Assembly: GCF_000224005.2 (NCBI RefSeq)
Contig: NZ_CP007031.1
Coordinates: forward strand, 3,129,001-3,193,000
Direction of reading: 5' to 3'
Source: Marichromatium purpuratum 984
GTDB lineage: Bacteria; Pseudomonadota; Gammaproteobacteria; Chromatiales; Chromatiaceae
Length of the DNA: 64,000 nt
Both the position numbers and the translations under genes were made by a program. This document shows positions 29,586-38,091 of the stretch, one piece after another. How positions within the stretch are numbered: the stretch's first letter is position 1; each line of letters starts with the position of its first letter. The notes beneath the pieces were generated by a model. That model was not told the origin of the DNA and made no database searches. It was given only the letters and a program-made list of their open reading frames with translations.

Positions 29586-31016
29586 GTGAGTCCGTTCAGA
29601 GACCCAAGGGAATCCCTGGGCGTCCTCAACGCCGAAACAGCGGCGCTGTTAATCGAAGGCACAGCGGACATCGCCATCGTGATCGACGACCAAGGCGTAG
29701 TGAGCGATATTGCGTACGGGAGCGACGATCTCTCCTCGGAGTTCAGCGACGAGTGGATCGGCCAGCCGTGGCTGGCGACCGTCATCCCGGAGAGCCGCCC
29801 CAACCTCGAGGCGCTGCTCGCCGAGGCCGAGCACGACGCCATCACCCACTGGCGCCAGGTCACCCACCCCACCGCGCGAGGCACCGACATCCCGGTGCAA
29901 TACCGCGCGATGCGGCTCGGTGAGGACGGCTCGGTGGTGGCGCTCGGGCGCAACCTCCAGGGCATCGCCGCATTGCAGCAGCAACTGGTCGACGCCCAGC
30001 AGGCGCTCGAGCGCGACTACTGGCGCTTCCGTCAGGTCGAGACCCGCTATCGGTTGCTGTTCCGCATGGTCTCCGAGGCCATCCTCATCATCGACGCACC
30101 GACCCAGCGCGTGGTCGAGGCCAACCCGGCGTCGGGACAGCTGCTCGGCGAGGCGCCCGCACGGGTGATCGGCCGCCCCTTCCCCGAGGGCTTCGACGCC
30201 GACAGCACCCAGGCGATCAACGGCCTGCTCGCCGGCGTGCGCGCCGCCGGGCGCGCCGACGACGTGCGCGCCCGACTGCTCGACAGCGGTCAGGAGTTCC
30301 TCGTCTCGGCCTCGCTGTTGCGCCAGGAGAACGTCTCCTTCCTGCTCGTCAGGCTCTCGCCACTGCCCGCCGACAACTCGACGACCGCTCACCCGGAGGC
30401 CGGCGCGCGTTATCTGCGCGTGCTCGAGAACGCCCCCGACTGCGTGGTCATCACCGATGGCGACGGTCGCGTGCTCACCGCCAACGGCACCTTCCTCAAT
30501 CTCGCCGAGGTGGCCACCGAGCAGCAGGCCCGCGGCGAGTCGCTCGACCGCTGGCTGGGTCGTCCCGGGGTCGACCTCAACGTGCTGATGGCCAACCTGC
30601 GCCAGCACGGCACGGTGCGGCTGTTCGCCACCACCCTGTGCGGCGAATACGGCTCGACCACCGATGTCGAGATCTCGGCGGCGGCCATCCGCAACGGCGA
30701 GCGTCCCTATTTCGGCTTCTTCATCCGCGACGTCGGCCGCCGGCTCGGCGCCGAACCGGCGCCCACGCCGGAACAGCCGCGTTGGCTCGAGCAGCTCACC
30801 GAACGTGTCGGCCGGGTACCGCTCAAGGAGCTGGTGCGCGAGTCGACCGATACCATCGAGCGACTCTGCATCGAGGCCGCGCTCAAGCTGACCGGCGACA
30901 ATCGCGCCTCGGCCGCCGAGCTGCTCGGCTTGAGCCGCCAGAGCCTGTACGTCAAAATCGACCGCTACGGCATCACCGACCAAGCGTCCGAGGCCACGGC
31001 GCCGGACAAGAAATAG
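29586..31016 (+). CDS. ppsR: Photosynthesis gene repressor PpsR/CrtJ
   Basis: The protein is 476 aa. An N-terminal PAS-like domain (ADIAIVIDDQGVVSDIAYG), a coiled Q-linker (QQLVDAQQALERDYWRFRQ), two further PAS domains and a FIS-type helix-turn-helix (ASAAELLGLSRQSLYVKIDR) give the PpsR architecture. A cysteine lies in IERLCIEAALKLTGDN, at the place of the redox-active C-terminal cysteine of CrtJ/PpsR. It represses bch, crt and puc genes under oxidising conditions. GTG 29586 is preferred because GGAGGG lies 10 nt upstream; GTG 29568 is the alternative. bchG and bchP follow. Confidence 0.93.
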   Translation: MSPFRDPRESLGVLNAETAALLIEGTADIAIVIDDQGVVSDIAYGSDDLSSEFSDEWIGQPWLATVIPESRPNLEALLAEAEHDAITHWRQVTHPTARGTDIPVQYRAMRLGEDGSVVALGRNLQGIAALQQQLVDAQQALERDYWRFRQVETRYRLLFRMVSEAILIIDAPTQRVVEANPASGQLLGEAPARVIGRPFPEGFDADSTQAINGLLAGVRAAGRADDVRARLLDSGQEFLVSASLLRQENVSFLLVRLSPLPADNSTTAHPEAGARYLRVLENAPDCVVITDGDGRVLTANGTFLNLAEVATEQQARGESLDRWLGRPGVDLNVLMANLRQHGTVRLFATTLCGEYGSTTDVEISAAAIRNGERPYFGFFIRDVGRRLGAEPAPTPEQPRWLEQLTERVGRVPLKELVRESTDTIERLCIEAALKLTGDNRASAAELLGLSRQSLYVKIDRYGITDQASEATAPDKK

Positions 31017-31206
31017 CGCCGACCTCGACACCCATGCAGCCCGACCCGATCATCACCGCGCGCAGCGTCGGCGCCTCCCGGCGGCGCCCGCCACCCTCGC
31101 CCCGGGCCGAGACGCGCACCCCGTTCCACCCACGATCGCATGGCGGCGCTCCCGGCCGGATCGCCGCCGCGCCCCCTGACAGGCTTTTAGGCTTTAGGTT
31201 TCCGGC

Positions 31207-32112
31207 ATGAATCAATCGACGCTGTCCGCCACCCCCAAGCGCCCCGCCTTGCCCGCGGTACTCGAGGTCCTCCACCCCATCACCTGGTTCCCGCCGATGT
31301 GGGCCTTCGCCTGCGGCGTGGTCTCCTCCGGCGCGCCGATCCTCGATCAGTTGCTGGTGGTGTTCGCCGGTATCCTGCTCGCCGGGCCATTGATGTGCGG
31401 TACCAGCCAGGTGGTCAACGACTGGTACGATCGTCATGTCGATGCCATCAACGAGCCCGACCGTCCCATCCCCTCCGGTCGCATTCCCGGCAACTGGGGC
31501 TTCTATCTGTCGTTGATCTGGACCGCCGTCTCGTTGCTGCTGGCCTACGCGCTCGGCCCCTGGGTATTCGGTGCCTCGCTGCTCGGCATGGCCCTGGCCT
31601 GGGCCTACAGCGCCCCGCCCTTCCGCCTCAAGGGTAACGGCTGGTGGGGCAACCTCGCCGTCGGCATCTCCTACGAGGGGCTGGCCTGGGTGACCGGCGC
31701 GGCGGTGATGATCGGCGGCGCCATGCCCGACTGGCAGATCCTCGTACTCGCCCTGCTCTACAGCATCGGCGCCCACGGCATCATGACCCTCAACGACTTC
31801 AAGGCGATCGAGGGCGACATCAAGATGAACGTACGCACCCTGCCGGTGCAGCTCGGTGTCGATCGCGCCGCGCGCCTCGCCTGCCTGGTGATGGGCCTGC
31901 CGCAAGCAATCGTGATCGCGCTGCTGTTCTCCTGGGACAAGCCCGCGCACGCCATCGCCGTCGGCGTGGTACTGCTGGTCCAGGTGGGCTTGATGATCCG
32001 CTTCCTCGGCGACCCGCGCGCCCGCGCCACCTGGTTCAGTGGACTCGGCGTCAGTGTCTATGTCACCGGAATGATGATCAGCGCCTTCGCGGTGCGGGCA
32101 CTGGCCGGCTGA
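31207..32112 (+). CDS. bchG: Bacteriochlorophyll synthase (geranylgeranyl transferase)
   Basis: This 301-aa UbiA-family polytopic prenyltransferase has the Mg-diphosphate motif NDWYDRHVDAINEPDRP near residue 75 and a second Asp motif in TLNDFKAIEGDIKMN. It esterifies bacteriochlorophyllide a with geranylgeranyl diphosphate in the membrane. Length is normal. It lies 190 nt after ppsR, and bchP follows 99 nt downstream, the common bchG-bchP pairing. Confidence 0.96.
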   Translation: MNQSTLSATPKRPALPAVLEVLHPITWFPPMWAFACGVVSSGAPILDQLLVVFAGILLAGPLMCGTSQVVNDWYDRHVDAINEPDRPIPSGRIPGNWGFYLSLIWTAVSLLLAYALGPWVFGASLLGMALAWAYSAPPFRLKGNGWWGNLAVGISYEGLAWVTGAAVMIGGAMPDWQILVLALLYSIGAHGIMTLNDFKAIEGDIKMNVRTLPVQLGVDRAARLACLVMGLPQAIVIALLFSWDKPAHAIAVGVVLLVQVGLMIRFLGDPRARATWFSGLGVSVYVTGMMISAFAVRALAG

Positions 32113-32211
32113 TCCGGCGCCGCCGCCCGCCCCGCGCACCAACCTCAACCCGGGGCGCCGGAGCACCGCGAGCGGCGGGCACGGACGCCTCTCAACCAGG
32201 GTAGGACCCTC

Positions 32212-33402
32212 ATGACTGAGCTCGAAACCTTCGACGTGGTGGTGATCGGCGGCGGCCCCGCCGGCGCCACCGCCGCCACCGACCTGGCCAAGCGTGGCCG
32301 TTCCGTGCTGCTGCTCGACCGCCCCGGACGGATCAAGCCCTGCGGCGGCGCCATCCCGCCGCAGGCGATGCGTGAATTCGACATCCCCGAGGCACAGCTG
32401 GCCACCCGGGTCTACTCGGCACGCATGGTCGCACCCTCCAACCGCACCGTCGACATGCCGATCGACGGCGGCTATGTCGGCATGGTCGACCGCAAGGACT
32501 TCGACGAGTGGCTGCGCGAGCGTGCCGCCGAGCACGGCGCCACCCGGCTCGACGCCACCTTCGAGACCATCGAGCGCGACGCTGACGGCACCGCCCTGGT
32601 GCGCTACCGCCCCGGTCAGGGCCGCGATTCGGGCGAGCCACTGCAGGTGCGTGCGCGCGCGGTGATCGGCGCCGACGGCGCCCACTCGGCGGTGGCCAAG
32701 CAGTGCGTGCCCGGCGCCGAGAAGATGAAGTATGTCGCCGCCTATCACGAGATCGTGCGCACCCCGGAGGGCTTCGACGGCACCCGCTGCGACGTCTACT
32801 ACCAGGGCGACATCTCGCCCGACTTCTACGGTTGGGTGTTCCCCCACGGCGACACCATCAGCGTCGGCGTCGGCACCGAGATCAGCGGCTTCTCGCTGCG
32901 CTCGGCCTGCACCGAGCTGCGCAAGCGCGCCGGACTGGCCGAGGTCGAGACGCTGCGCTGCGAGGGCGCGCCGATCCCGCTCGAGCCGCTACGCTGCTGG
33001 GACAACGGTCGTGACGTGGTGCTCGCCGGCGATGCTGCGGGTGTGGTCGCGCCGGCCTCCGGCGAGGGCATCTACTACGCCCTGCTCGGCGGACGCCTGG
33101 CCGGCGAAGCGGTCGAGGAGATGCTGGCTACCGGCAAGGCCTCGGCGCTCAAGCTCGCGCGCAAGCGCTTCATAAAGGATCACGGCCGGGTGTTCTGGAT
33201 CCTCGGCATCATGCAGCGCTTCTGGTATGCCAACGACAAACGCCGGGAGCGCTTCGTCAGCATCTGCGCCGACCCCGATGTGCAGTACCTGACCTGGGAG
33301 GCGTACATGAACAAGCGCCTGGTGCGCGCCAAGCCGACGGCGCACATCCGTATCTTCTTCAAGGATCTCGCCCACCTGCTCGGCGTCGTCTCGCCGCGCT
33401 GA
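32212..33402 (+). CDS. bchP: Geranylgeranyl reductase
   Basis: This 396-aa flavoprotein has an N-terminal dinucleotide-binding VVIGGGPAGATAATDLAKRG followed by RIKPCGGAIPPQAM. Further on are the FAD contacts VLAGDAAGVVAPASGEGIYYAL. It reduces three double bonds of the geranylgeranyl tail to phytyl on bacteriochlorophyll. The C-terminal text FLGI-like WILGIMQRFWYANDKRRERF and YLTWEAYMNKRLV is family-typical. It ends the plus-strand ppsR-bchG-bchP run. Confidence 0.96.
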   Translation: MTELETFDVVVIGGGPAGATAATDLAKRGRSVLLLDRPGRIKPCGGAIPPQAMREFDIPEAQLATRVYSARMVAPSNRTVDMPIDGGYVGMVDRKDFDEWLRERAAEHGATRLDATFETIERDADGTALVRYRPGQGRDSGEPLQVRARAVIGADGAHSAVAKQCVPGAEKMKYVAAYHEIVRTPEGFDGTRCDVYYQGDISPDFYGWVFPHGDTISVGVGTEISGFSLRSACTELRKRAGLAEVETLRCEGAPIPLEPLRCWDNGRDVVLAGDAAGVVAPASGEGIYYALLGGRLAGEAVEEMLATGKASALKLARKRFIKDHGRVFWILGIMQRFWYANDKRRERFVSICADPDVQYLTWEAYMNKRLVRAKPTAHIRIFFKDLAHLLGVVSPR

Positions 33403-33422
33403 GCAAGGAGCCGAACGCCCTT

Positions 33423-33455
33423 CCCTTCGGGCGCTGTACACCAGCACCCGAAGGG
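33423..33455 (+). terminator. Hairpin terminator after bchP
   Basis: CCCTTCGGGCGCTG-tacac-CAGCACCCGAAGGG forms a 14-bp stem with one mismatch, 20 nt beyond the bchP stop. There is no long T-run, so it may be weak. It probably ends the ppsR-bchG-bchP transcript and could also act on the opposing strand. Confidence 0.65.
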
Positions 33456-33694
33456 CTCCTCGACTCGATCCCGAGAGCTGTCGCACGCGCGACACTCGCG
33501 CACATCGATCGCAGGCTCGGCAAGGGACTGCCGGCGGCGGGGACGATCGGCCTTCCATGCTCCATGGACCTTTCAACGCTCGGCGCCGCGCGCGACCTTG
33601 ACTGGCGCTTGACGAACGCGCGTCCGAACGACCGCACCACGGCTCACCTGTACGACCCGATGCCGGCGCGATCATTGAAGCATCAGCCCGCAGC

Positions 33695-35875
33695 TCAGTG
33701 GCGCGGCGCCCCATTAGCCTCGTCGCCCCCCTCGCAGCCCTGGCGCTGGGCGGCATACCACAACAGCCGCTCGAGCAGTGTGGTGGTGTGACTCACCGAG
33801 TGCTCGAAACCCTCGAACACCGCCGGCACACGCTCCAGGTCGACCCCGTCGGCCACCTCCTCGGCGGCCAGCCGGGCGTTGCCGATGATCGCGGCGAACA
33901 GTTCACGATAACGCTCGCCGTCACCGCCGCACAGTGGCGTGCTGACATGGTATTGGTGCGCGGCGATCCCGGCATGGAGACGCTGACGGGCATCCTCGGC
34001 GGCCTTGATGTCGGTGAGGTCGGTGAACAGGAACATGAAGCCGAGCACCCGGCCCGGCGCCGAAAACACCGGATCAGCGCGCAGCAACACCGGGGTCTCG
34101 CGCCCATCGGCGCCACACACCTCGAACTCGGCCTGCCAGGGCCGGTAGTCGTCGCGCAGCGCGGCCAAGGCGGCACGTACCGTTGCGGGATCGCTCACCA
34201 ATCCGGGCAGCGCATCAAGGGACTCCAGGCGCCCGGCCCCGAACAGCTGCTCGAGCGAACGCGTGGCCAGCACCAGCCGCCCCTCGGGATCGGTGATCAG
34301 CATCGGCTGATCGGAGATCCGTACCCGCGCCTGGGCCTCGGCGAGCTGCGCCTGGGCGATCAACAGTCGGACCGAGCGGAACTGCTGGAGCACATCGGTC
34401 ACCGATTCACCGAGCAGTCGAGCGATGGCCGTCTGCCCCGAGTTCCAGGGTACCGCCCGACCACGTACCTCGCGCTGCTCACCGGCGAGCGCCGGGGCGC
34501 GGTTGAGTTCGGCGCCGTCGGCACAGAGCAGCGGGCTGGCGCCGAGGATCAGGGTCCGTACCCGCTCGGGACGAAACCACACCAGATACTCGCCGCAGCC
34601 ACTCGACAGCGGCACCGCCAGCACTCCGCTGGCGGTCTCCCTGAGCGCGGCGAAGCGCGGGTCCTCGCGCATCAGCGATGAGGTGGCGATCACCGCCGCG
34701 CGCGGCTGGCGGTCGAGCCAGGCACGGACACGCAACAACCCTCTCTGCTCCGGGACCCGGCCAAGGGTCTGCAGCTCACCGTCACAGAACAGCGCCGCCC
34801 CGCTCGCCTCGAGGCTCGCGAGCAGGGCATCGGCGTCGCTGACCAGCGCCGAGCGCCAGTCGCCGCTACGCGAGATCGCCTCGATCATCCCCTGCTCGAG
34901 CCGTCGCACCGCCAGCTCGGCCTGCTCCTGGATGAAACTCTCCAGCGCCGCAATACGCGTGGCCACGGTCTCGGCGAGCAGCTCGCAGAGGGCGCGGATC
35001 TCGTAGTGGACGAAGCGGGGCGTGCGATGATGACAGGCGATCAGCCCCCACAGCCGTCCGCCCACGATCAGGGAGACGACCAGGGTGGCGCGCACGTCCA
35101 TCATCTTGAGGATCTGGATGTGCAACGGCGAGACACTGCGCAGGGTGCACAACGACATATCGAGCGGCTCGCCGAGAGGATGCATCGGCTGCAACGGCAC
35201 CGGCACGCTGTCGACATCGACCAGCAGCCGCACCCGTGGGCGACGCCCCGGCTGGCGCGCCATCCGCGGCACGCAGGCCTCGGGATAACACTGGCCGAGA
35301 TAGGCCGGCAGCGCCGGTTCGCGCGCCTCGGCGAAGACCTCGCCGTGACCGGCCTCGTCGAGGCGGTAGAGCATCACCCGGTCGTAGCCGGTGAGCTGCT
35401 TGAGGGTCGCGACGACCTCCTCGCCAAGCGCCCGGACCGAGGGCGCGGCGATGATCCGCTGCAGCGCCTCCTCGACCCGCCCGGAGAGTTCGAGCGATGG
35501 CCCGGCGGGCTCGAGTTCGAGCACCAACAGGCCGCTGCCCGAGCGATGCACCAGCACGTCGAACTCGGTCGCCCCGACACCCAGGCGACAGCGCAGCGCC
35601 AGGGCCACCGGATTGAGGGGCGCGTCCAGATGAGGGCGCAACCGCTGTACCAGATCCTCTCCCAGCCAATCGAGCCGGTGCCCGGGCAGCGCATCGTCCA
35701 GCCCCAGCATCCGCCGCGCATTGGTGCTCGCTTGCAGGATCTCGAGATCCCGTTCGCGCACGCTGATCAGGGCACCATGGGGCTGGATGGTCTGGATCGA
35801 ATGCAGTGATTCGGGATCACGACCCTCAGACCCGGCGATCGTGAACCTGGTCAAGGCGGAGAAACTGACACTCAC
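33695..35875 (-). CDS. Degenerate bacteriophytochrome-like protein (PAS2-GAF-PHY-PAS), no chromophore cysteine
   Basis: The protein is 726 aa. A PAS2 domain (SIQTIQPHGALI), a GAF domain (residues ~150-300: YDRVMLYRLDEAGHGEVFAEA, LRSVSPLHIQ, LWGLIACHH), a PHY domain with a WFRPERV tongue, a C-terminal PAS (LFTDLTDIKAAEDARQRLHA) and an ~80-residue helical tail can be seen. There is no histidine kinase. The biliverdin Cys before IQPHG is Arg19. The PASDIP motif is PEACVP, with Asp replaced by Cys201, and the pocket Tyr is Gly210. The plant-type GAF Cys is Leu251. Pocket His252 and ACHH remain. GTG 35875 has GGAGG 10 nt upstream; ATG 35932 is the alternative. It lies next to the ppsR run. Confidence 0.88.
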   Translation of the reverse strand: MSVSFSALTRFTIAGSEGRDPESLHSIQTIQPHGALISVRERDLEILQASTNARRMLGLDDALPGHRLDWLGEDLVQRLRPHLDAPLNPVALALRCRLGVGATEFDVLVHRSGSGLLVLELEPAGPSLELSGRVEEALQRIIAAPSVRALGEEVVATLKQLTGYDRVMLYRLDEAGHGEVFAEAREPALPAYLGQCYPEACVPRMARQPGRRPRVRLLVDVDSVPVPLQPMHPLGEPLDMSLCTLRSVSPLHIQILKMMDVRATLVVSLIVGGRLWGLIACHHRTPRFVHYEIRALCELLAETVATRIAALESFIQEQAELAVRRLEQGMIEAISRSGDWRSALVSDADALLASLEASGAALFCDGELQTLGRVPEQRGLLRVRAWLDRQPRAAVIATSSLMREDPRFAALRETASGVLAVPLSSGCGEYLVWFRPERVRTLILGASPLLCADGAELNRAPALAGEQREVRGRAVPWNSGQTAIARLLGESVTDVLQQFRSVRLLIAQAQLAEAQARVRISDQPMLITDPEGRLVLATRSLEQLFGAGRLESLDALPGLVSDPATVRAALAALRDDYRPWQAEFEVCGADGRETPVLLRADPVFSAPGRVLGFMFLFTDLTDIKAAEDARQRLHAGIAAHQYHVSTPLCGGDGERYRELFAAIIGNARLAAEEVADGVDLERVPAVFEGFEHSVSHTTTLLERLLWYAAQRQGCEGGDEANGAPRH

Positions 35876-36159
35876 AGACGGTAAACCTCCGTGCTCGGCT
35901 CCTGCCCGCAGCCACAGGCTGTGGGACAGCACCTGCAGGCGATGCGGGACTGGGCGGGCGCGCCACAGCCCCGAGCATCCGCCCGATGTCGGCGCCGACG
36001 AGGCGCGATCGGGATTCGCGACCGAGCGCCGAGGGGCGACAAGAGCGCCTCGGACCCGGACATCTCAGACGATGGTACGTGAGCGACTCCAGGCATACCA
36101 GCCGGAGCACGGTCGACGTGACCCTCGGTCGCGCCTGAGTTACCATAATCGACTGGCTT

Positions 36160-36236
36160 GCCCTCGTAGCTCAGCTGGATAGAGCAATCGCCTCCTAAGC
36201 GATAGGTCACAGGTTCGAATCCTGTCGAGGGCACCA
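36160..36236 (+). tRNA. tRNA-Arg (anticodon CCU)
   Basis: This 77-nt sequence folds as a cloverleaf: acceptor GCCCTCG/CGAGGGC, D-arm GCTC...GAGC, anticodon stem ATCGC/GCGAT with loop CTCCTAA (anticodon CCT), and T-arm ACAGG-TTCGAAT-CCTGT. The CCA end is encoded. It reads AGG codons. It lies between the phytochrome-like gene and coaX. Confidence 0.97.
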
Positions 36237-36342
36237 TCTCCCAGGCACGAAACATCTCGCCAGCATCCAGTATACCAACCCCCGCTGCCGCCCCCGGTCG
36301 CGCGCCGTGCCGCTTGTGCGCACCAGCCGCCACGCCCGGCGG

Positions 36343-37086
36343 CTATGCCTGTCGCGCGCCGACCCGTGCCAGCCCGCGCAGCACCAGATCGGGCACCGCC
36401 TCCCAGGGACGATCGAGCTGTCCGACAAGTCGCGGCGCATCGCCCCCGGTCAGCAGCAACCGAGGTGTCTCGCCGGTGCGCAAGACGCACTGATCGTAGA
36501 GCCGGGCGGCAACGCCCAGGACCGCCTGCAGGCTGCCGGCAGCCACCGCCGTGCCGGTATCGCGCGCCCAGGGCTCACCGCTCGGCTCGGCGGTGATCCG
36601 CGGGATCGCGGTGCCGGCGAGCAGGCTCGCGCGCATCATCTCGATCCCCGGCAGGATCACCCCGCCGAGGTGCTCGCCGTCAGCGGCGAGCAGGTCGAAG
36701 GTCACCGCAGTACCGGCATCGAGGACGAGCTTGGCGCCCTCCCCCTCGGCCTCGGCCGCGACCAGACCCAGCCAGCGATCGACGCCGAGCCGGCTCGGCT
36801 CGTCATAGGCGATGCGCAACCGCCCCCAGGTCGCGCGCGTGGCGACGAACTCCGGCTCGAGCGCCCAATAGGCACGACTCACCCGACTCAGCGCCTCGGC
36901 CACCGCCGCGCCGCCGACATTGCTCACCAGCACGCGCTCGGGGCGCGGCGCCAATCGCTCCCAGCTCGCCAGCAGATCGAGCGGGATGCCGCCGTCATGG
37001 CGCACCACCTCGACCTCGCCGACCTCCGGCCCGTCAGCCAGTGTCCAACGCAGATTGGTATTGCCGATATCGACCAACAACATCAT
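36343..37086 (-). CDS. coaX: Type III pantothenate kinase
   Basis: This is a 247-aa ASKHA-fold kinase with MLLVDIGNTNLRW (phosphate loop), GVDRWLGLVAA and LVLDAGTAVTFDLL (catalytic and cation-binding Asp), then GGVILPGIEMMRASL. It phosphorylates pantothenate in the first step of CoA synthesis. The start overlaps the birA stop by 4 nt, the frequent birA-coaX pairing. GGAGGAG lies just upstream of ATG 37086. Confidence 0.95.
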   Translation of the reverse strand: MMLLVDIGNTNLRWTLADGPEVGEVEVVRHDGGIPLDLLASWERLAPRPERVLVSNVGGAAVAEALSRVSRAYWALEPEFVATRATWGRLRIAYDEPSRLGVDRWLGLVAAEAEGEGAKLVLDAGTAVTFDLLAADGEHLGGVILPGIEMMRASLLAGTAIPRITAEPSGEPWARDTGTAVAAGSLQAVLGVAARLYDQCVLRTGETPRLLLTGGDAPRLVGQLDRPWEAVPDLVLRGLARVGARQA

Positions 37087-38081
37087 CGCTCCTCCTCCAC
37101 GACCGGCCGCAGACTGACCTCGCCGGCCTGGAAGCGGCGCACCCCCTCGGTGGTCTCCAGTCGCAGCGCGCCATCGTCCTCGATCCCGGCATAGCGCCCA
37201 CGGATCACCCGCTCACCGAGGTGCAACGCCACCGGCTGGCCGCGCAAGCTGTCGAACCGCTCCCAGCGTGCGAGGAAGGGGCCAAGTCCGGCGCGCTCGT
37301 AGTCGGCCAGCGCCTCGAGCAGCGCCTCGGCGAGCCGCCCGGCCAGCGCATTGCGCACACCCTCGAGTGCGCCGGGCAAGGCCTCGGCGAGCGTCACCCA
37401 GGGCTGGTCGATCGCCGCCCCCTGGTCAGCCGCCATGCGCAGATTGATGCCGATGCCGACCACCAGATGGCTCGGTCCCTGCGACTCGCCGGCGACCTCG
37501 AGCAACAGCCCGGCGAGCTTGCGTCGCTGCCAGAGCACGTCGTTGGGCCATTTCAGCGTCACGTCCTCGACCCCGAGCGCGGCGAGCTGCTCGGCCACCA
37601 CCACCCCGGCGACCAGGCTCGAGGCACCGAGCGCGGCCGGCGCCAGCGGCGAGCGCCACAGCAACGAGCCATAGAGATTGACCCCGAAGGGCGAGACCCA
37701 GGTCCGCCCCCGCCGCCCGCGCCCGGCGCTCTGCTGCTCGGCCAGACACAGGGTCGCCGAGGGCGCCCCGGCGGCGGCCTCGCGCATCAGCCAGGCGTTG
37801 GTCGAGTCGATCTGGTCATGGATGTCGAGCCGGGCGAGCCGCGCGCGCCCCTGTTCGGACATCGCCGCGAGCAGGCGCTCGCGCTCGAGCAGCTCCAGCG
37901 GCTGGGCGAGACGGTAGCCGCGCCCGCGCACCGATTCGAGCACCAGGCCGAAGCGCTCGGCGGCCTTGCGCAACGCCTTCCACACCGCCGCGCGGGTGAT
38001 GCCGAGGTGCGCGGCGATGGCCTCGCCCGAGTGCACCTCGCCGTCGGCGAGCAGCCGGATCAACGCGATCTGACGATCCAT
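37083..38081 (-). CDS. birA: Biotin operon repressor / biotin--[acetyl-CoA-carboxylase] ligase
   Basis: The protein is 332 aa. An N-terminal winged helix (AIAAHLGITRAAVWKALRKA, residues ~20-40) is followed by a biotin ligase domain with the adenylate loop AGRGRRGRTWVSP and the substrate motif LKWPNDVLW, and a C-terminal SH3-like domain. It biotinylates carboxylase subunits and can repress biotin genes. ATG 38081 places the helix-turn-helix correctly. It is coupled to coaX. Confidence 0.95.
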   Translation of the reverse strand: MDRQIALIRLLADGEVHSGEAIAAHLGITRAAVWKALRKAAERFGLVLESVRGRGYRLAQPLELLERERLLAAMSEQGRARLARLDIHDQIDSTNAWLMREAAAGAPSATLCLAEQQSAGRGRRGRTWVSPFGVNLYGSLLWRSPLAPAALGASSLVAGVVVAEQLAALGVEDVTLKWPNDVLWQRRKLAGLLLEVAGESQGPSHLVVGIGINLRMAADQGAAIDQPWVTLAEALPGALEGVRNALAGRLAEALLEALADYERAGLGPFLARWERFDSLRGQPVALHLGERVIRGRYAGIEDDGALRLETTEGVRRFQAGEVSLRPVVEEER

Positions 38082-38091
38082 CCCCGCCCCC

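Noticed and set aside
36160-36236. tRNA-Arg(CCU) as an integration site for a genomic island
   Set aside because: tRNA genes are common integration sites, but no integrase, direct-repeat copy of the tRNA 3' end or foreign-looking genes are seen on either side.
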